NCBI RefSeq assembly: GCF_003591005.1
Contig: NZ_QYYD01000005.1
Span: 62,001-126,000 of the forward strand
DNA length: 64,000 nt
DNA from: Rhodopseudomonas palustris
GTDB taxonomy: Bacteria > Pseudomonadota > Alphaproteobacteria > Rhizobiales > Xanthobacteraceae
Reading direction: 5' to 3'
The position numbers were made by a program, and so were the translations under genes. The notes below the pieces were generated by a model, which was not told the origin of the DNA, did not search any database, and was given only the letters and a program-made list of their open reading frames with translations. Below, in pieces: positions 54,994 to 63,174 of this stretch; position 1 is the first letter of the stretch, and every line of letters begins with the position of its first letter.

Positions 54994-56418
54994 CTAAGCG
55001 ATCCCGCAGCCATGCGCATCGCCGAGCGCGGCTGACTGCAGCCCCGCCAGCAGGCCGCTGGTCAGATTGCCGATCCAGAACGAGCCCGCGCAGCTCGGCC
55101 GGAAGCCGTCGCCGCTGAGAGCGCCGAGCCCCGCCGCCGCCCAGTTCGCCAGCAGCGGCGCCACCGCGACGCGGAAGCCGGGGCGAACGCTCTCGACCGC
55201 CGCGAGATCGAGCTGACCGGCTTCCAGCCCTGCCGCAATCATGGCGTATGCGGCGTGATCGGCCGGCACCAGGGCAACGCCTTCGACCGGCTGCTGCCCC
55301 TGCTCGATCATGTCGCGGCGCTGCGCCAGATCGATCACATTGCGCCAGCGCACGCCGTGCGCCTGTCCGCCGGCACCTGCGCCGAACGGCAGGCAGGTGA
55401 CGCCGCGCTTGATCGACGCATTGTAGCGATTGAATTCGCGCGCCGACCGCACGAGATGCGACTGCGACACCTGCAGCCAGCCGAGCGCCGTCAGCCGCTC
55501 CACCGCATCCGCGTAGATCCGCGCCTGCCCGCCCGCCGTCGGCGGCGCCGGCAGTTTGCCCTTCTCGACCGCCATCGCCATTGGTCCGCCTGGAAACATG
55601 TTCAGCGCGTAGAGCGTGACGCCGTCGAGGCCGATCTCGTCGACGGTCTCGATATCGCGACTCCAGTCACTGCGCGTCTGGCCGGGCAGCCCGTAGATCA
55701 GGTCGCAGACCACCGCGGTGCGGCCGAGCGCCACCAGTTCGGCGAGAAACAGCGCCACCTCGGGTCCGGCGAGCTTGCGGCCCAGCCGCCGCCGCACCTC
55801 GGTGGCAAACGTCTGCACACCGATCGACAGCCGCGTCACCCCGGCATCCGCGACCTTGGCGGCCTTCGCGAGGTCGAAGCCGAACGAGCGGCCCTCCAGC
55901 GTGATCTCGCAGTCGCCGGTCAGCGGCAGATAGCAATGCAGCCCTTCGATCAGCCGCGCCAGATCGTCGGCTGCTAGCGCCGTCGGCGTGCCGCCGCCGA
56001 TATATACCGCGTCGATCGGCGCCGACGCCACCAGAGGCGTTTGTGCCTTGGCGGCGAGTTCGGCCAGCAGATCGTCCACATAGGCCGGCCCGGCCTCGGG
56101 CCGCCAGACATTCTGGAAGAAGCCGCAGAACAAACAGTGGGTCTGACAAAACGGCACATGCAGATACGCCACCGCGGTCTCGTCGCGCGGCGTCGCGAAC
56201 ACGCGCTGCATCACCGCGTCGACCTTGTCGGCGTCGACCGGCCGGCTGCCGCGCCATGGCGGCGAGAACGAGCGCCGCTCGAACGCCTCGGTCAGCGGAT
56301 CGCAACCGACGCGTACGAAGTAATCGCTGACGCGCGCGGCTTCGCTCTGCGCAGGATGCCGCCCGCGCCCGACCTGCGACGATCGGCCGCCCACCTGAGC
56401 TTTCAACATCCGCGTCAT
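54994..56418 (-). CDS. hutW: ChuW/HutW-family radical SAM heme-degrading methyltransferase
   Basis: Radical SAM enzyme of 474 residues related to HemN/HemW. The cluster motif CQTHCLFCGFF (CxxxCxxC) is intact; YIGGGTPTALAADDLARLI, SIGVQTFATEVRRRLGR and CDLIYGLPGQTRSDW follow the HemN-like core. ChuW opens heme without oxygen using a methyl radical, releasing iron and anaerobilin. GGGGG precedes the ATG at 56418; the upstream frame is less likely. It is divergent from hmuP, with 312 bases between, and heads a two-gene operon with the chuY-like reductase. Confidence 0.87.
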   Translation of the reverse strand: MTRMLKAQVGGRSSQVGRGRHPAQSEAARVSDYFVRVGCDPLTEAFERRSFSPPWRGSRPVDADKVDAVMQRVFATPRDETAVAYLHVPFCQTHCLFCGFFQNVWRPEAGPAYVDDLLAELAAKAQTPLVASAPIDAVYIGGGTPTALAADDLARLIEGLHCYLPLTGDCEITLEGRSFGFDLAKAAKVADAGVTRLSIGVQTFATEVRRRLGRKLAGPEVALFLAELVALGRTAVVCDLIYGLPGQTRSDWSRDIETVDEIGLDGVTLYALNMFPGGPMAMAVEKGKLPAPPTAGGQARIYADAVERLTALGWLQVSQSHLVRSAREFNRYNASIKRGVTCLPFGAGAGGQAHGVRWRNVIDLAQRRDMIEQGQQPVEGVALVPADHAAYAMIAAGLEAGQLDLAAVESVRPGFRVAVAPLLANWAAAGLGALSGDGFRPSCAGSFWIGNLTSGLLAGLQSAALGDAHGCGIA

Positions 56419-56650
56419 TATCCCCCGCCTGCGTCGAGACGTGCGGCAGCGATGCGCCGGCGCGCACTGCGCCGCGCAGGTGCTGGCCGGCACGACCATC
56501 CTGATTCCGATCACAACTTCAATGTGGAGCTGGCGGGCGCTGCACGTCGCAGGGAGCTGGCTGGCCGAACTACTAGGTGACTTCCTGATAGATCACCTAG
56601 GGGGCGAACTTGAAGCCGCACCCGACAGCCGTCAAGCGACGCGCGGCAGG

Positions 56651-56667
56651 TTTAAAGTGATTATAAG
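56651..56667. promoter_or_regulatory. AT-rich motif, copy 2: candidate Irr/ICE or HmuP site
   Basis: TTTAAAGTGATTATAAG matches the Irr iron-control consensus at 11 of 14 defined positions and shares 15 consecutive bases with the site upstream of hmuR. It lies 64 bases before hmuP and could also serve the divergent hutW. Confidence 0.6.
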
Positions 56668-56730
56668 ACACAATCCCGCGGGATGATCCTATAACGGCTG
56701 CTGATAGTTCAACTGATCGGCGGCGGACTC

Positions 56731-56931
56731 ATGATCGAACGCGCAACGCATGGCGGCACGGCGCCAGCCGGCCCGCATGACCCATCGGCTAGCCGCGCCA
56801 TTATGATGATCGACAATCAGGTCGAGAGCCGCGACCTGTTTTCGCACGGCCGCGAAATCGTGATCGCGCATGGCGCCGACAAGTACCGGCTGCGCCTGAC
56901 GTCGCAGAACAAGCTGATTCTGACCAAATGA
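56731..56931 (+). CDS. hmuP: HmuP/HemP heme-uptake regulator
   Basis: Small protein of 66 residues. The C-terminal half, SRDLFSHGREIVIAHGADKY followed by RLRLTSQNKLILTK, is the HemP/HmuP signature. In Bradyrhizobium HmuP is a coactivator with Irr for the hmuR operon. The first 25 residues are less conserved, and an internal ATG (MMIDNQVESRD) could be the true start. It overlaps hmuT by ATGA, so regulator and transporter are translationally coupled. Confidence 0.92.
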   Translation: MIERATHGGTAPAGPHDPSASRAIMMIDNQVESRDLFSHGREIVIAHGADKYRLRLTSQNKLILTK

Positions 56932-57881
56932 ACCGCCCGGCCCTCCTCGGCGCGGCGCTGATCGCCGCCACACTCGTGCTGCCGATCCTCGCTCACGGCG
57001 GCGGACCGGTGGTACGCGACGCGCACGGCCGCGACGTGATCATCAGCGACACCTCCCGCATCGTCGCGGTCGGCGGCGCCATCACCGAAGTGTTGGTTGC
57101 TCTCGGCCTCGGCCAACGCATCGTCGGCGTGGATTCGACCAGCACGTTTCCGCCCGAGGCTGTGAAGGGCAAACCCAACGTCGGTTATTTGCGCCAGCTC
57201 TCCGCCGAGGGCGTCATCGGGCTGAACCCGACGCTGATCCTGGCGATGGACAGCGCCGGCCCGAAGCAGACCATGCAGGCGCTCGAAGCCGCGAAGATTC
57301 CGCTGGTGTCGATCCCCGAGGCCTTCACCGAACAGGGCCTGCTCGACAAGATCAGGCTGATCGGTCACGCCATGCAGGCTGACGCCGGGGCGACCTGCCT
57401 CGCCCATGCGGTGGCGCAGGATTTCGATCAGCTGCGGCTCCTGCGCGCCAAGGTCACCAAGCCGGCGCGGGTGATGTTCGTGATGTCGCTGGTCAACGGC
57501 CAGGCAATGGCAGCCGGCCGCAACACCGCCGCCAACGAGATCATCGAACTGTCCGGAGGCGTCAACGCGATCGACGGCTATGACGGCTACAAGACCATCA
57601 ACGACGAGGCGATCGTCGCCGCCAGGCCCGACGCGGTGATCACCATCAGGCGCAGCCGCGACTCGTTCGAGGCCGATGCTTTCTATGCGCATCCGGCGTT
57701 CCTGCTGACGCCGGCCGGCGCCAACCGCGCCTTCCTGGCGATGGACGGGCTGTATCTGCTCGGCTTCGGCCCGCGCACGCCCGCCGCGGCGCGCGACGTC
57801 GCCGCCGCGCTGTATCCGCAGCTCGCGCCGCAGGCCGGCGGCTTCAGCCCGAAGGCGGCGAGCGCCGACTGCCGCTCATGA
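56928..57881 (+). CDS. hmuT: Heme ABC transporter periplasmic binding protein
   Basis: Binding protein of 317 residues, type III fold. Signal peptide LLGAALIAATLVLPILAHG; the mature part begins with RDAHGRDVIISDTSRIVAVGGAITEVL, residues about 30-55, and the two lobes join by a long helix. A tyrosine in VGYLRQLSAEGVIGL and conserved segments INDEAIVAARPDAVI match HmuT/PhuT. It delivers heme to HmuU. The stop overlaps the hmuU start by ATGA. Confidence 0.93.
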   Translation: MNRPALLGAALIAATLVLPILAHGGGPVVRDAHGRDVIISDTSRIVAVGGAITEVLVALGLGQRIVGVDSTSTFPPEAVKGKPNVGYLRQLSAEGVIGLNPTLILAMDSAGPKQTMQALEAAKIPLVSIPEAFTEQGLLDKIRLIGHAMQADAGATCLAHAVAQDFDQLRLLRAKVTKPARVMFVMSLVNGQAMAAGRNTAANEIIELSGGVNAIDGYDGYKTINDEAIVAARPDAVITIRRSRDSFEADAFYAHPAFLLTPAGANRAFLAMDGLYLLGFGPRTPAAARDVAAALYPQLAPQAGGFSPKAASADCRS

Positions 57882-58960
57882 GCGTGATGGAGATCGGCCG
57901 CAGGCGCGCCGCGCGGTCATTACGGCCGCGCGCCGGCGCGGCGCTCACGGTGCTGTTGGGCCTGTTGCTGATCGCCGCCGCGACGGCGCTGACCGTCGGC
58001 GCCGCCGGCATTCCGCTGTCGCGGCTGCCTGCGGCCCTGTTGCTGCAGGATGCGCAGGGCAATGCCCCGGCGCTGCGCGACCAGATGGTGCTGTGGTCGA
58101 TCCGGCTGCCGCGCATCGTCACCGCGGCGATCATCGGCGCGCTGCTCGCCGCGTCCGGCACGCTGATGCAGGGGCTGTTTCGCAATCCGCTCGCCGATCC
58201 GGCGCTGGTCGGGGTCGCCAGCGGCGGCGCGCTCGCCGCTGCGCTGTCGATCGTGCTGCTCGATCAGTTGCTCGGCAGCCATCTGCGTTTCCTGCAGGAT
58301 CATCTGCTGCCGGTCGCCGCGTTCGGCGGATCGCTTGCCACCACGATCCTGCTGTATCGCATCGCCAGCCGCGCCGGCCGCACCTCGATTGCACTGTTCC
58401 TGCTCGCCGGCATCGCAATCGCGGCGATCGCCAATGCGGGCATCGGCGTGCTGGTGTTTCTGGCCGACGACCGCCAGCTGCGCGACATCACCTTCTGGAT
58501 GATGGGCTCGCTGAGCGGCGCGAGCTGGGCCAAGGCATCGTCCTGCGCGCTGGTGCTGGCGGTCGCGCTTCTGGTGTTCGTCAAGGTCGCGCGGCATCTC
58601 GACCTGCTGGTGCTCGGCGAGTCCGAGGCGTATCACACCGGCGTCGATGTCGAGCGGCTGAAGCTGCTGTCGATCGTGCTGGTGTCGTCGATGACCGGCG
58701 TCGGGGTGTCGATCTGCGGGGTGATCGGCTTCGTCGGCATCGTCGTGCCGCATCTGCTGCGGCTGGTGATCGGCCCGTCGCACCGGCTGCTGCTGCCGGC
58801 GTCGGCCTGTCTCGGTGCCGCCATGCTGGTCGCGGCCGACACCGTGGCGCGCACCATCGTGGCGCCGGCCGAAATGCCGATCGGCATTCTCACCGCCGCG
58901 ATCGGCGCGCCGTTCTTCCTCGGCCTGCTGCTGCGGCAGCGCAAGCTGGTCGGCCTGTGA
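57878..58960 (+). CDS. hmuU: Heme ABC transporter permease
   Basis: FecCD-family permease of 360 residues with about ten membrane helices. LWSIRLPRIVTAAIIGALLAASGTLMQGLFRNPLADPALVG is the diagnostic stretch (about residues 70-110), and SICGVIGFVGIVVPHLLRLVIGPSH the conserved coupling-helix region. A basic N-terminal tail (RRRAARSLRPRAG) faces the cytosol. It is coupled to hmuT upstream and to hmuV downstream by 4-base overlaps. Confidence 0.94.
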   Translation: MSVMEIGRRRAARSLRPRAGAALTVLLGLLLIAAATALTVGAAGIPLSRLPAALLLQDAQGNAPALRDQMVLWSIRLPRIVTAAIIGALLAASGTLMQGLFRNPLADPALVGVASGGALAAALSIVLLDQLLGSHLRFLQDHLLPVAAFGGSLATTILLYRIASRAGRTSIALFLLAGIAIAAIANAGIGVLVFLADDRQLRDITFWMMGSLSGASWAKASSCALVLAVALLVFVKVARHLDLLVLGESEAYHTGVDVERLKLLSIVLVSSMTGVGVSICGVIGFVGIVVPHLLRLVIGPSHRLLLPASACLGAAMLVAADTVARTIVAPAEMPIGILTAAIGAPFFLGLLLRQRKLVGL

Positions 58961-59784
58961 GCGCGCCGCTGCAAGCGATCGCGGCGAGCTTTGCGACCGG
59001 CGGCGCCACGCTGGTCGATCGCATCGACCTCGACATCGCGCAGGGCGAACTGATCGCCATCGTCGGCCCCAACGGCGCCGGCAAATCGACCCTGCTGCGG
59101 ATGCTGTCCGGTGACTTACGCCCCACCGCCGGGTCGATCCGGCTCGGCGGCCGCGAACTCGCGTGCTATTCGCCGCGCGAACTCGCCAAGCGCCGCGCCG
59201 TGCTGGCCCAGCACATCACCATCAGCTTCCCGTTCACCGTGGACGAAATCGTCCGGATGGGTGCCGGCGAGCTGGCTGGCCATCCGGCGCAGACGGCGAT
59301 CGACGCCGCGCTGCAGGAGGTCGGCCTCACAGACTTCCGCTTTCGCGACATCACCACACTGTCCGGCGGCGAACAGCAGCGCGCACATTTCGCCCGCGTG
59401 CTGGTGCAGCTCTGGACCAGCGAGGCCGCGCGCGGTCCCGGCACCCTGCTGCTCGACGAGCCGACCTCGAGCCTCGACATCCGCCACCAGCTCGATCTGG
59501 CGCAGACCGCGCGGCGCTGCGCCCGCAACGGCAGCACCGTGATCGCAGTGCTGCACGACATGAATCTGGCCGCGAGATTCGCCGACCGCTTGCTTGTCAT
59601 GCACAAAGGCGCGTTGGCCGCGGATGGCCCGCCATGCTCGGTGATCTGCGCCGACCTACTCGCCAGCATCTTCGACGTCGAACTGCCGGTGAGAACCGGA
59701 CCGGATGGGTCTCCATTCGTTCTGCCGCAGTTTCCATCGCAGCCGGAAGGCAGCGGCAGGTCGGAGCGCAAGGCCTGCCGCTGA
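58957..59784 (+). CDS. hmuV: Heme ABC transporter ATPase
   Basis: ATPase of 275 residues with a GTG start that overlaps the hmuU stop. Walker A GPNGAGKST, Q-loop in LAQHITISFPFTV, signature LSGGEQQRAHFARVL, Walker B LLLDEPTSSLD and the H-loop AVLHDMNLA are intact. About 30 residues after the H-loop domain form the HmuV-type C-terminal extension. Last gene of hmuPTUV; no clear terminator before the tRNA gene 146 bases on. Confidence 0.94.
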   Translation: MSAPLQAIAASFATGGATLVDRIDLDIAQGELIAIVGPNGAGKSTLLRMLSGDLRPTAGSIRLGGRELACYSPRELAKRRAVLAQHITISFPFTVDEIVRMGAGELAGHPAQTAIDAALQEVGLTDFRFRDITTLSGGEQQRAHFARVLVQLWTSEAARGPGTLLLDEPTSSLDIRHQLDLAQTARRCARNGSTVIAVLHDMNLAARFADRLLVMHKGALAADGPPCSVICADLLASIFDVELPVRTGPDGSPFVLPQFPSQPEGSGRSERKACR

Positions 59785-59930
59785 CGCTGCACCCCACGAT
59801 CTCGTGCGCCCCGGCGCTCAGGTGAAAAGACGTTCAATACGACGCCTGACCCTCGACGAGCCCGGCCGCGGCCCCTCATAACCCCTATCGCCACAGCCCC
59901 CAGTTTGCTAAGGGCCTGCTCTGCCGAGTC

Positions 59931-60020
59931 GGAAGGGTGGCCGAGTGGTTTAAGGCACCGGTCTTGAAAACCGGCGTGCCCGCAAGGGTACCGTGGGTTC
60001 GAATCCCACCCCTTCCGCCA
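59931..60020 (+). tRNA. tRNA-Ser (anticodon UGA)
   Basis: Full cloverleaf of 90 nt including CCA: acceptor GGAAGGG / CCCTTCC, discriminator G, D-arm TGGCCGAGTGGTTTAAGGC, anticodon stem CCGGT/ACCGG with TGA at 59965-59967, long variable arm (TGCCCGCAAGGGTA), T-loop GGTTCGAATCC. The sequence character changes immediately downstream, so the 3' end is a likely integration site. Confidence 0.97.
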
Positions 60021-60112
60021 TAAACCGTTGATTGTATTTTGCAAAATCTGTTGACGGGCGAAACGCAATTTTACAACCATACGGCGAAAGTGCCTTTCAA
60101 CCTGCAACAATG

Positions 60113-60136
60113 CTGCAACAGTTTTTTCTGTTGCAG
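60113..60136. repeat. Perfect 9-bp inverted repeat with T6 loop
   Basis: CTGCAACAG-TTTTTT-CTGTTGCAG, less than 100 bases after the tRNA. A TGCAACA word also occurs just upstream (60103-60109). It could be a terminator-like hairpin or recombinase arm site. Confidence 0.6.
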
Positions 60137-60771
60137 ACGGCCCCTCGGCGCCGACTTCGCCGGAACCGAGCGGCACCCCGGAATCGCAGGCCGCCGGCTC
60201 CAATCGCAACGTCCGTGAATTTCTCTTGGCGCCACCCTAATACCGCTGCCGACTCGAGGATCTGCCAATTGAGTTGAGCAACGGAGCGCTGGCTATTTCC
60301 GAACTTGTCCCTTCCCACTCCTGGAGGACTTTTCGAACCGGCGACCGCCCCGGAGCCGCCATCCGCTATTCACGGGGCACCATGCAATGCCGTCCACTCA
60401 TCTGCGGCGGGAACGACCACGTCCTTCATCCTCGTCGTGGAGTGCGAGAGCGCGTTACACACCCGGCACCCGATATTGAAACGCCACTATCGTCGCCGCC
60501 CGTGCAGATAGCTTGAAGGGTGTCCTCACCCTGGACAACCTCGAAGGAGTTCGAGCTTTGGTCCAACGGCACCACTTCGAAAGCACCGAAACAAGGTGCT
60601 GGTCCCCGGTTGCGGCGCGACTGAAGACGGTCCCGAACTGGACCTGTAATCCCGACCTTCCTGGCGGGAGGTTCGGTTACACCAGGCCGTCCTCCGCCGA
60701 GCCAGCGCTCTCGGGATGAAGCAGTTTCAGGCGCGGCCGAACCGGCTAAGCCAGCCCCCGACGACAGGCCC

Positions 60772-60807
60772 TGTCACTGGATGTTTGAGCACATCCATCC
60801 AGTGACA
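60772..60807. repeat. Perfect 12-bp inverted repeat with 12-base spacer
   Basis: TGTCACTGGATG at 60772-60783 and its complement at 60796-60807. Geometry fits an operator or recombination site; no flanking gene explains it. Confidence 0.6.
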
Positions 60808-60965
60808 AAACGGAAACTGCTATACCGGACGCTTCCTTGCAAGACGGCAACCGTGCAAGGCAAACTCAACGGCACCGGCCGCCTTCGCGGAACGCACAGC
60901 CTGACATCAAACTCAACGAATAAATTGCTTCCCGCTGAATGCACGTGGCAGGCAACTCCAAAACA

Positions 60966-60996
60966 GTTGCGGATTTCTGATTCCAGAATCCGCAAC
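60966..60996. repeat. Hairpin GTTGCGGATT...AATCCGCAAC
   Basis: A 31-base hairpin: about 13 paired bases with one bulged T and a 4-base loop. No T-tract follows, so it is not a typical terminator. Confidence 0.55.
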
Positions 60997-61195
60997 AGAC
61001 GATTCAACTTTCGAAATCTACGTTGCAGAACTCCTTGAAGGCGATTCGTATCTCGAAATTTCTGATTCAAACTTCGAAAACGGCGTTACATCATCAAACG
61101 ACGACGTGAGATTTTTCGTAACTAACTACGCGACGCCGGGCATAGCAAGTCTGCAACGACCGCAATTCGTCGTTCTTAAGAGGGGCAGTCTCTGA
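60992..61195 (+). pseudogene. Possible decayed hexapeptide-repeat fragment 1
   Basis: An open frame with no start codon that reads DDSTFEIYVAELLEGDSYLE and continues ISDSNFENGVTSSND before losing any pattern, ending at a stop at 61193-61195. The EISDS and (D)STFEI words recur in the fragment at 63461-63622. The style (short beta-strand-like units with DS/GN turns) recalls left-handed beta-helix repeats. This is weak evidence. Confidence 0.3.
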
Positions 61196-61392
61196 TTGAA
61201 CCCCGCCCTTCTCCATCAAATCCGATCCAAGGACGTCATATCCGCTGCCTGGAAAGTCAAAACAGTCGCCCGCAACCGAATTACAGTTGCGATAAACTGA
61301 TTCAGTACCCCAGATTTCCGTTTCAATCTTCATGAACGGCGATTCGAAACTCTACAATCTGATTCAATCGCCTCGTTCGCGTTGTAGTGAAG

Positions 61393-61643
61393 GATGACGC
61401 ACAGGTTTACAGAGGTTCCTATCGAATGCCCTCATCGCTCGCCGGCAAGGTATTTTCGGAGAAGTCTACGGCTTTTCGCGCGACAATGGAAACGCGACCG
61501 TGATCGGTCAAGTTTTCGAAAACTCACTGGTTGATGATGATGCCACGGTTGTTGAGCAAGTAATATCCGCCTCGCGGATGGCCGACGAGGCGGATTTTGC
61601 AGGGAAATCAGAAGATAGGAATAATGCCACCTACGTTGCATGA
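61393..61643 (+). pseudogene. Possible decayed hexapeptide-repeat fragment 2
   Basis: One frame reads VKDDAQVYRGSY up to about 61423. A second frame then reads GEVYGFSRDNGNATVIGQVF and ENSLVDDDATVVEQ before a stop at 61641-61643. The x-A-x-V-x-G/D-x-A spacing is typical of left-handed beta-helix proteins, and a frame change joins the two parts. The 3' end runs into the hairpin and peptide gene on the other strand. Confidence 0.4.
61565..61595. terminator. Hairpin beyond the small peptide gene
   Basis: Perfect 10-bp stem (ATCCGCCTCG / complement) with an 11-base loop, 13 bases beyond the peptide gene's stop codon on the minus strand. The T-run (TTTT) is on the plus strand; the minus-strand tail ATTAC is weak, so it may stabilise the mRNA end rather than terminate strictly. 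Confidence 0.5.
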
Positions 61644-61808
61644 CGCAGCCGGAGTGGGACCACCCGCGGGACGCGCCTGCTGATGCAGCTGACCTTTCGG
61701 CGAGTTTGCATAAAGCTCCGCCAAATAATCTGCCGATTCTTCCTCGATGCCACGATCAACTAGAATTCTTTTGGCCCTTTCCTTAACTTGTTCACTCGTC
61801 TCTGCCAT
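61608..61808 (-). CDS. Putative radical SAM-modified RiPP precursor peptide
   Basis: Peptide of 66 residues. A near-perfect ribosome site, AGGAGGAGA, ends 4 bases before the ATG. Residues 1-40 are charged and helical (MAETSEQVKERAKRILVDRG, then IEEESADYLAELYANSPKGQ) as in leader peptides. The end changes character abruptly: ARPAGG, then PTPAASCNVGGIIPIF. That tail is Pro/Gly/Ile-rich, has one Cys, and follows a GG that could be a cleavage site. The gene overlaps the end of the radical SAM maturase gene by 17 bases. Precursor identity is inferred from size, layout and context; I do not recognise the family. Confidence 0.65.
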   Translation of the reverse strand: MAETSEQVKERAKRILVDRGIEEESADYLAELYANSPKGQLHQQARPAGGPTPAASCNVGGIIPIF

Positions 61809-63174
61809 GCCTCTCTCCTCCTGCCTGAGTCAACCTTCTCGGGTTCGTTAAAATACTACTTTCAATTACGGTCTTCCTTATACATCGGTCTCCATGCTGA
61901 CTGCCGAACGGGATAACGCGGCAGCCACCCATGCATATTGGAAGCACATTACACGACCGGCATAGGTCAGCTTTGAATGGAGAATATTCAAGCCATTCAG
62001 CGGCCTTAGGAAATAGATCAAGCTGGCCGCCATGCACGATCCTGCCGCAATCACTTGTGCGGTCGTGGAATTTGTCCGTGCACTTTGTGAGCCTTCCGCC
62101 AGGAAGGATAATCCAATTATGGTCTGGAATTGCGCCACAGTACAAAGCGCCCGGGGTGATTGCTTGCTTGTCTTCCAAACACCAAAAACCCGCTTCCTTC
62201 AGCATACCCCTTATTTGATGATACAAAGGAACGTAGTCGGCGTTCTCTAAGGACTGCTGCTTCGTATAAAAGTCATTCGGTATTGCTTGATGCACATTGA
62301 CTGCAATTCTTGAAGCCGCTGGCCTGAGGTCGTCGATAAATCCAGTCCAAAGGTCAATCATCTTAGCCATGCGCGGGGTGACGTTCACCCGAAGCGTCAC
62401 AAAACGTTCGTGCTCGTGAAAAACGTCGAGGAGATTGTAGAGCCCCCGCAAGATGGCGTCGTATGTTCCTCTGCCTGAGACGTTAAATCTCTGCTGATCA
62501 TGGAATTCCTTCGGCCCGTCGATTGTTATCTGAACTCGACTTAACCTCGATGTTTTTAGCTTACTACAATTCGGCTTACTTAGCAGCACGCCGTTCGTCG
62601 ACGTATAAGAATCATATGTGATATTTGCCTCATCCAGCAAAGGCACTATTCGCGCAGACATCCGCTCGATCGCATCAATTTTCAGTAGCGGCTCACCTCC
62701 CCACCACGAAAGGCTAAATTTTGAAAGGCGCTCAGATGAACTTTGACTTTTGCCAATCTCATTGCGAATGAACGCGACTATGTTGTCTTCGTCGCCCGGA
62801 CTAATATTTTCGTCTACATGATCTTGATAACAATATTCACAGCGAAGGTTGCATTGCAACGTAGTAACTATCGCCAGACTCGCAAAATTGGCGCCGGTCT
62901 TTTGCTGCCAATACCGCTTTTCCAAAATGCTAATTTCGTCGATGTTCTCCTCAACAAGAAATCGACGGTCGATTAGGAGAGAGCGAATTTCAGCCTCAAA
63001 CGCCGAAGTAGGTTCCGCGTTTGGTTCATTCAAGAACTTGTAGATTATCGCGCTATCCGCAGGACCGGCCTCTAAGAGGGACCGGTTGATGAGGTTCTGG
63101 TAAATCCAGGCACCTTCTGCTCTATCTAGAGCTGAATGAACATATCGACTGCGTTTGAACAGCTGATTTGTCAC
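61792..63174 (-). CDS. Radical SAM/SPASM peptide maturase
   Basis: Protein of 460 residues. The radical SAM cluster motif is CNLRCEYCYQ (about residue 107), with the glycine-rich SWWGGEPLL. The N-terminal 90 residues (SRYVHSALDRAEGAWIYQNL and on) are typical of SPASM peptide maturases and may bind the leader. The C-terminal SPASM domain has Cys in ALYCG, TKCTDKFHDRTSDCG and LCRSCNVLPICMGGCR, enough for two auxiliary clusters. I choose GTG at 63174 because GGGGGTGAT precedes it; TTG at 63207 is in frame. GC is far below the chromosome average (many ATT, AAT, AGA codons), indicating horizontal acquisition. Confidence 0.85.
   Translation of the reverse strand: MTNQLFKRSRYVHSALDRAEGAWIYQNLINRSLLEAGPADSAIIYKFLNEPNAEPTSAFEAEIRSLLIDRRFLVEENIDEISILEKRYWQQKTGANFASLAIVTTLQCNLRCEYCYQDHVDENISPGDEDNIVAFIRNEIGKSQSSSERLSKFSLSWWGGEPLLKIDAIERMSARIVPLLDEANITYDSYTSTNGVLLSKPNCSKLKTSRLSRVQITIDGPKEFHDQQRFNVSGRGTYDAILRGLYNLLDVFHEHERFVTLRVNVTPRMAKMIDLWTGFIDDLRPAASRIAVNVHQAIPNDFYTKQQSLENADYVPLYHQIRGMLKEAGFWCLEDKQAITPGALYCGAIPDHNWIILPGGRLTKCTDKFHDRTSDCGRIVHGGQLDLFPKAAEWLEYSPFKADLCRSCNVLPICMGGCRVIPFGSQHGDRCIRKTVIESSILTNPRRLTQAGGERHGRDE

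Larger units (their letters stand above)
60021..61607. other. Gene-poor, hairpin-rich segment downstream of tRNA-Ser
   Basis: Nearly 1.6 kb without a convincing intact gene. Codon-like signal is lost and AT content rises, with frequent GATTC, TTCGAA and TGCAAC words. It holds the inverted repeats at 60113-60136, 60772-60807 and 60966-60996 and fragments that look like decayed hexapeptide-repeat coding sequence from about 60992. Probably a degraded island edge. Confidence 0.6.

Noticed and set aside
60097-60318. A 73-codon minus-strand frame after tRNA-Ser
   Set aside because: It crosses the perfect inverted repeat at 60113-60136, has no ribosome site and no recognisable protein character.
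60500-60720. tRNA-like arms suggesting a phage-type tRNA array
   Set aside because: Short stretches resemble anticodon and T arms, but no segment folds with a 7-bp acceptor stem and matching T stem.
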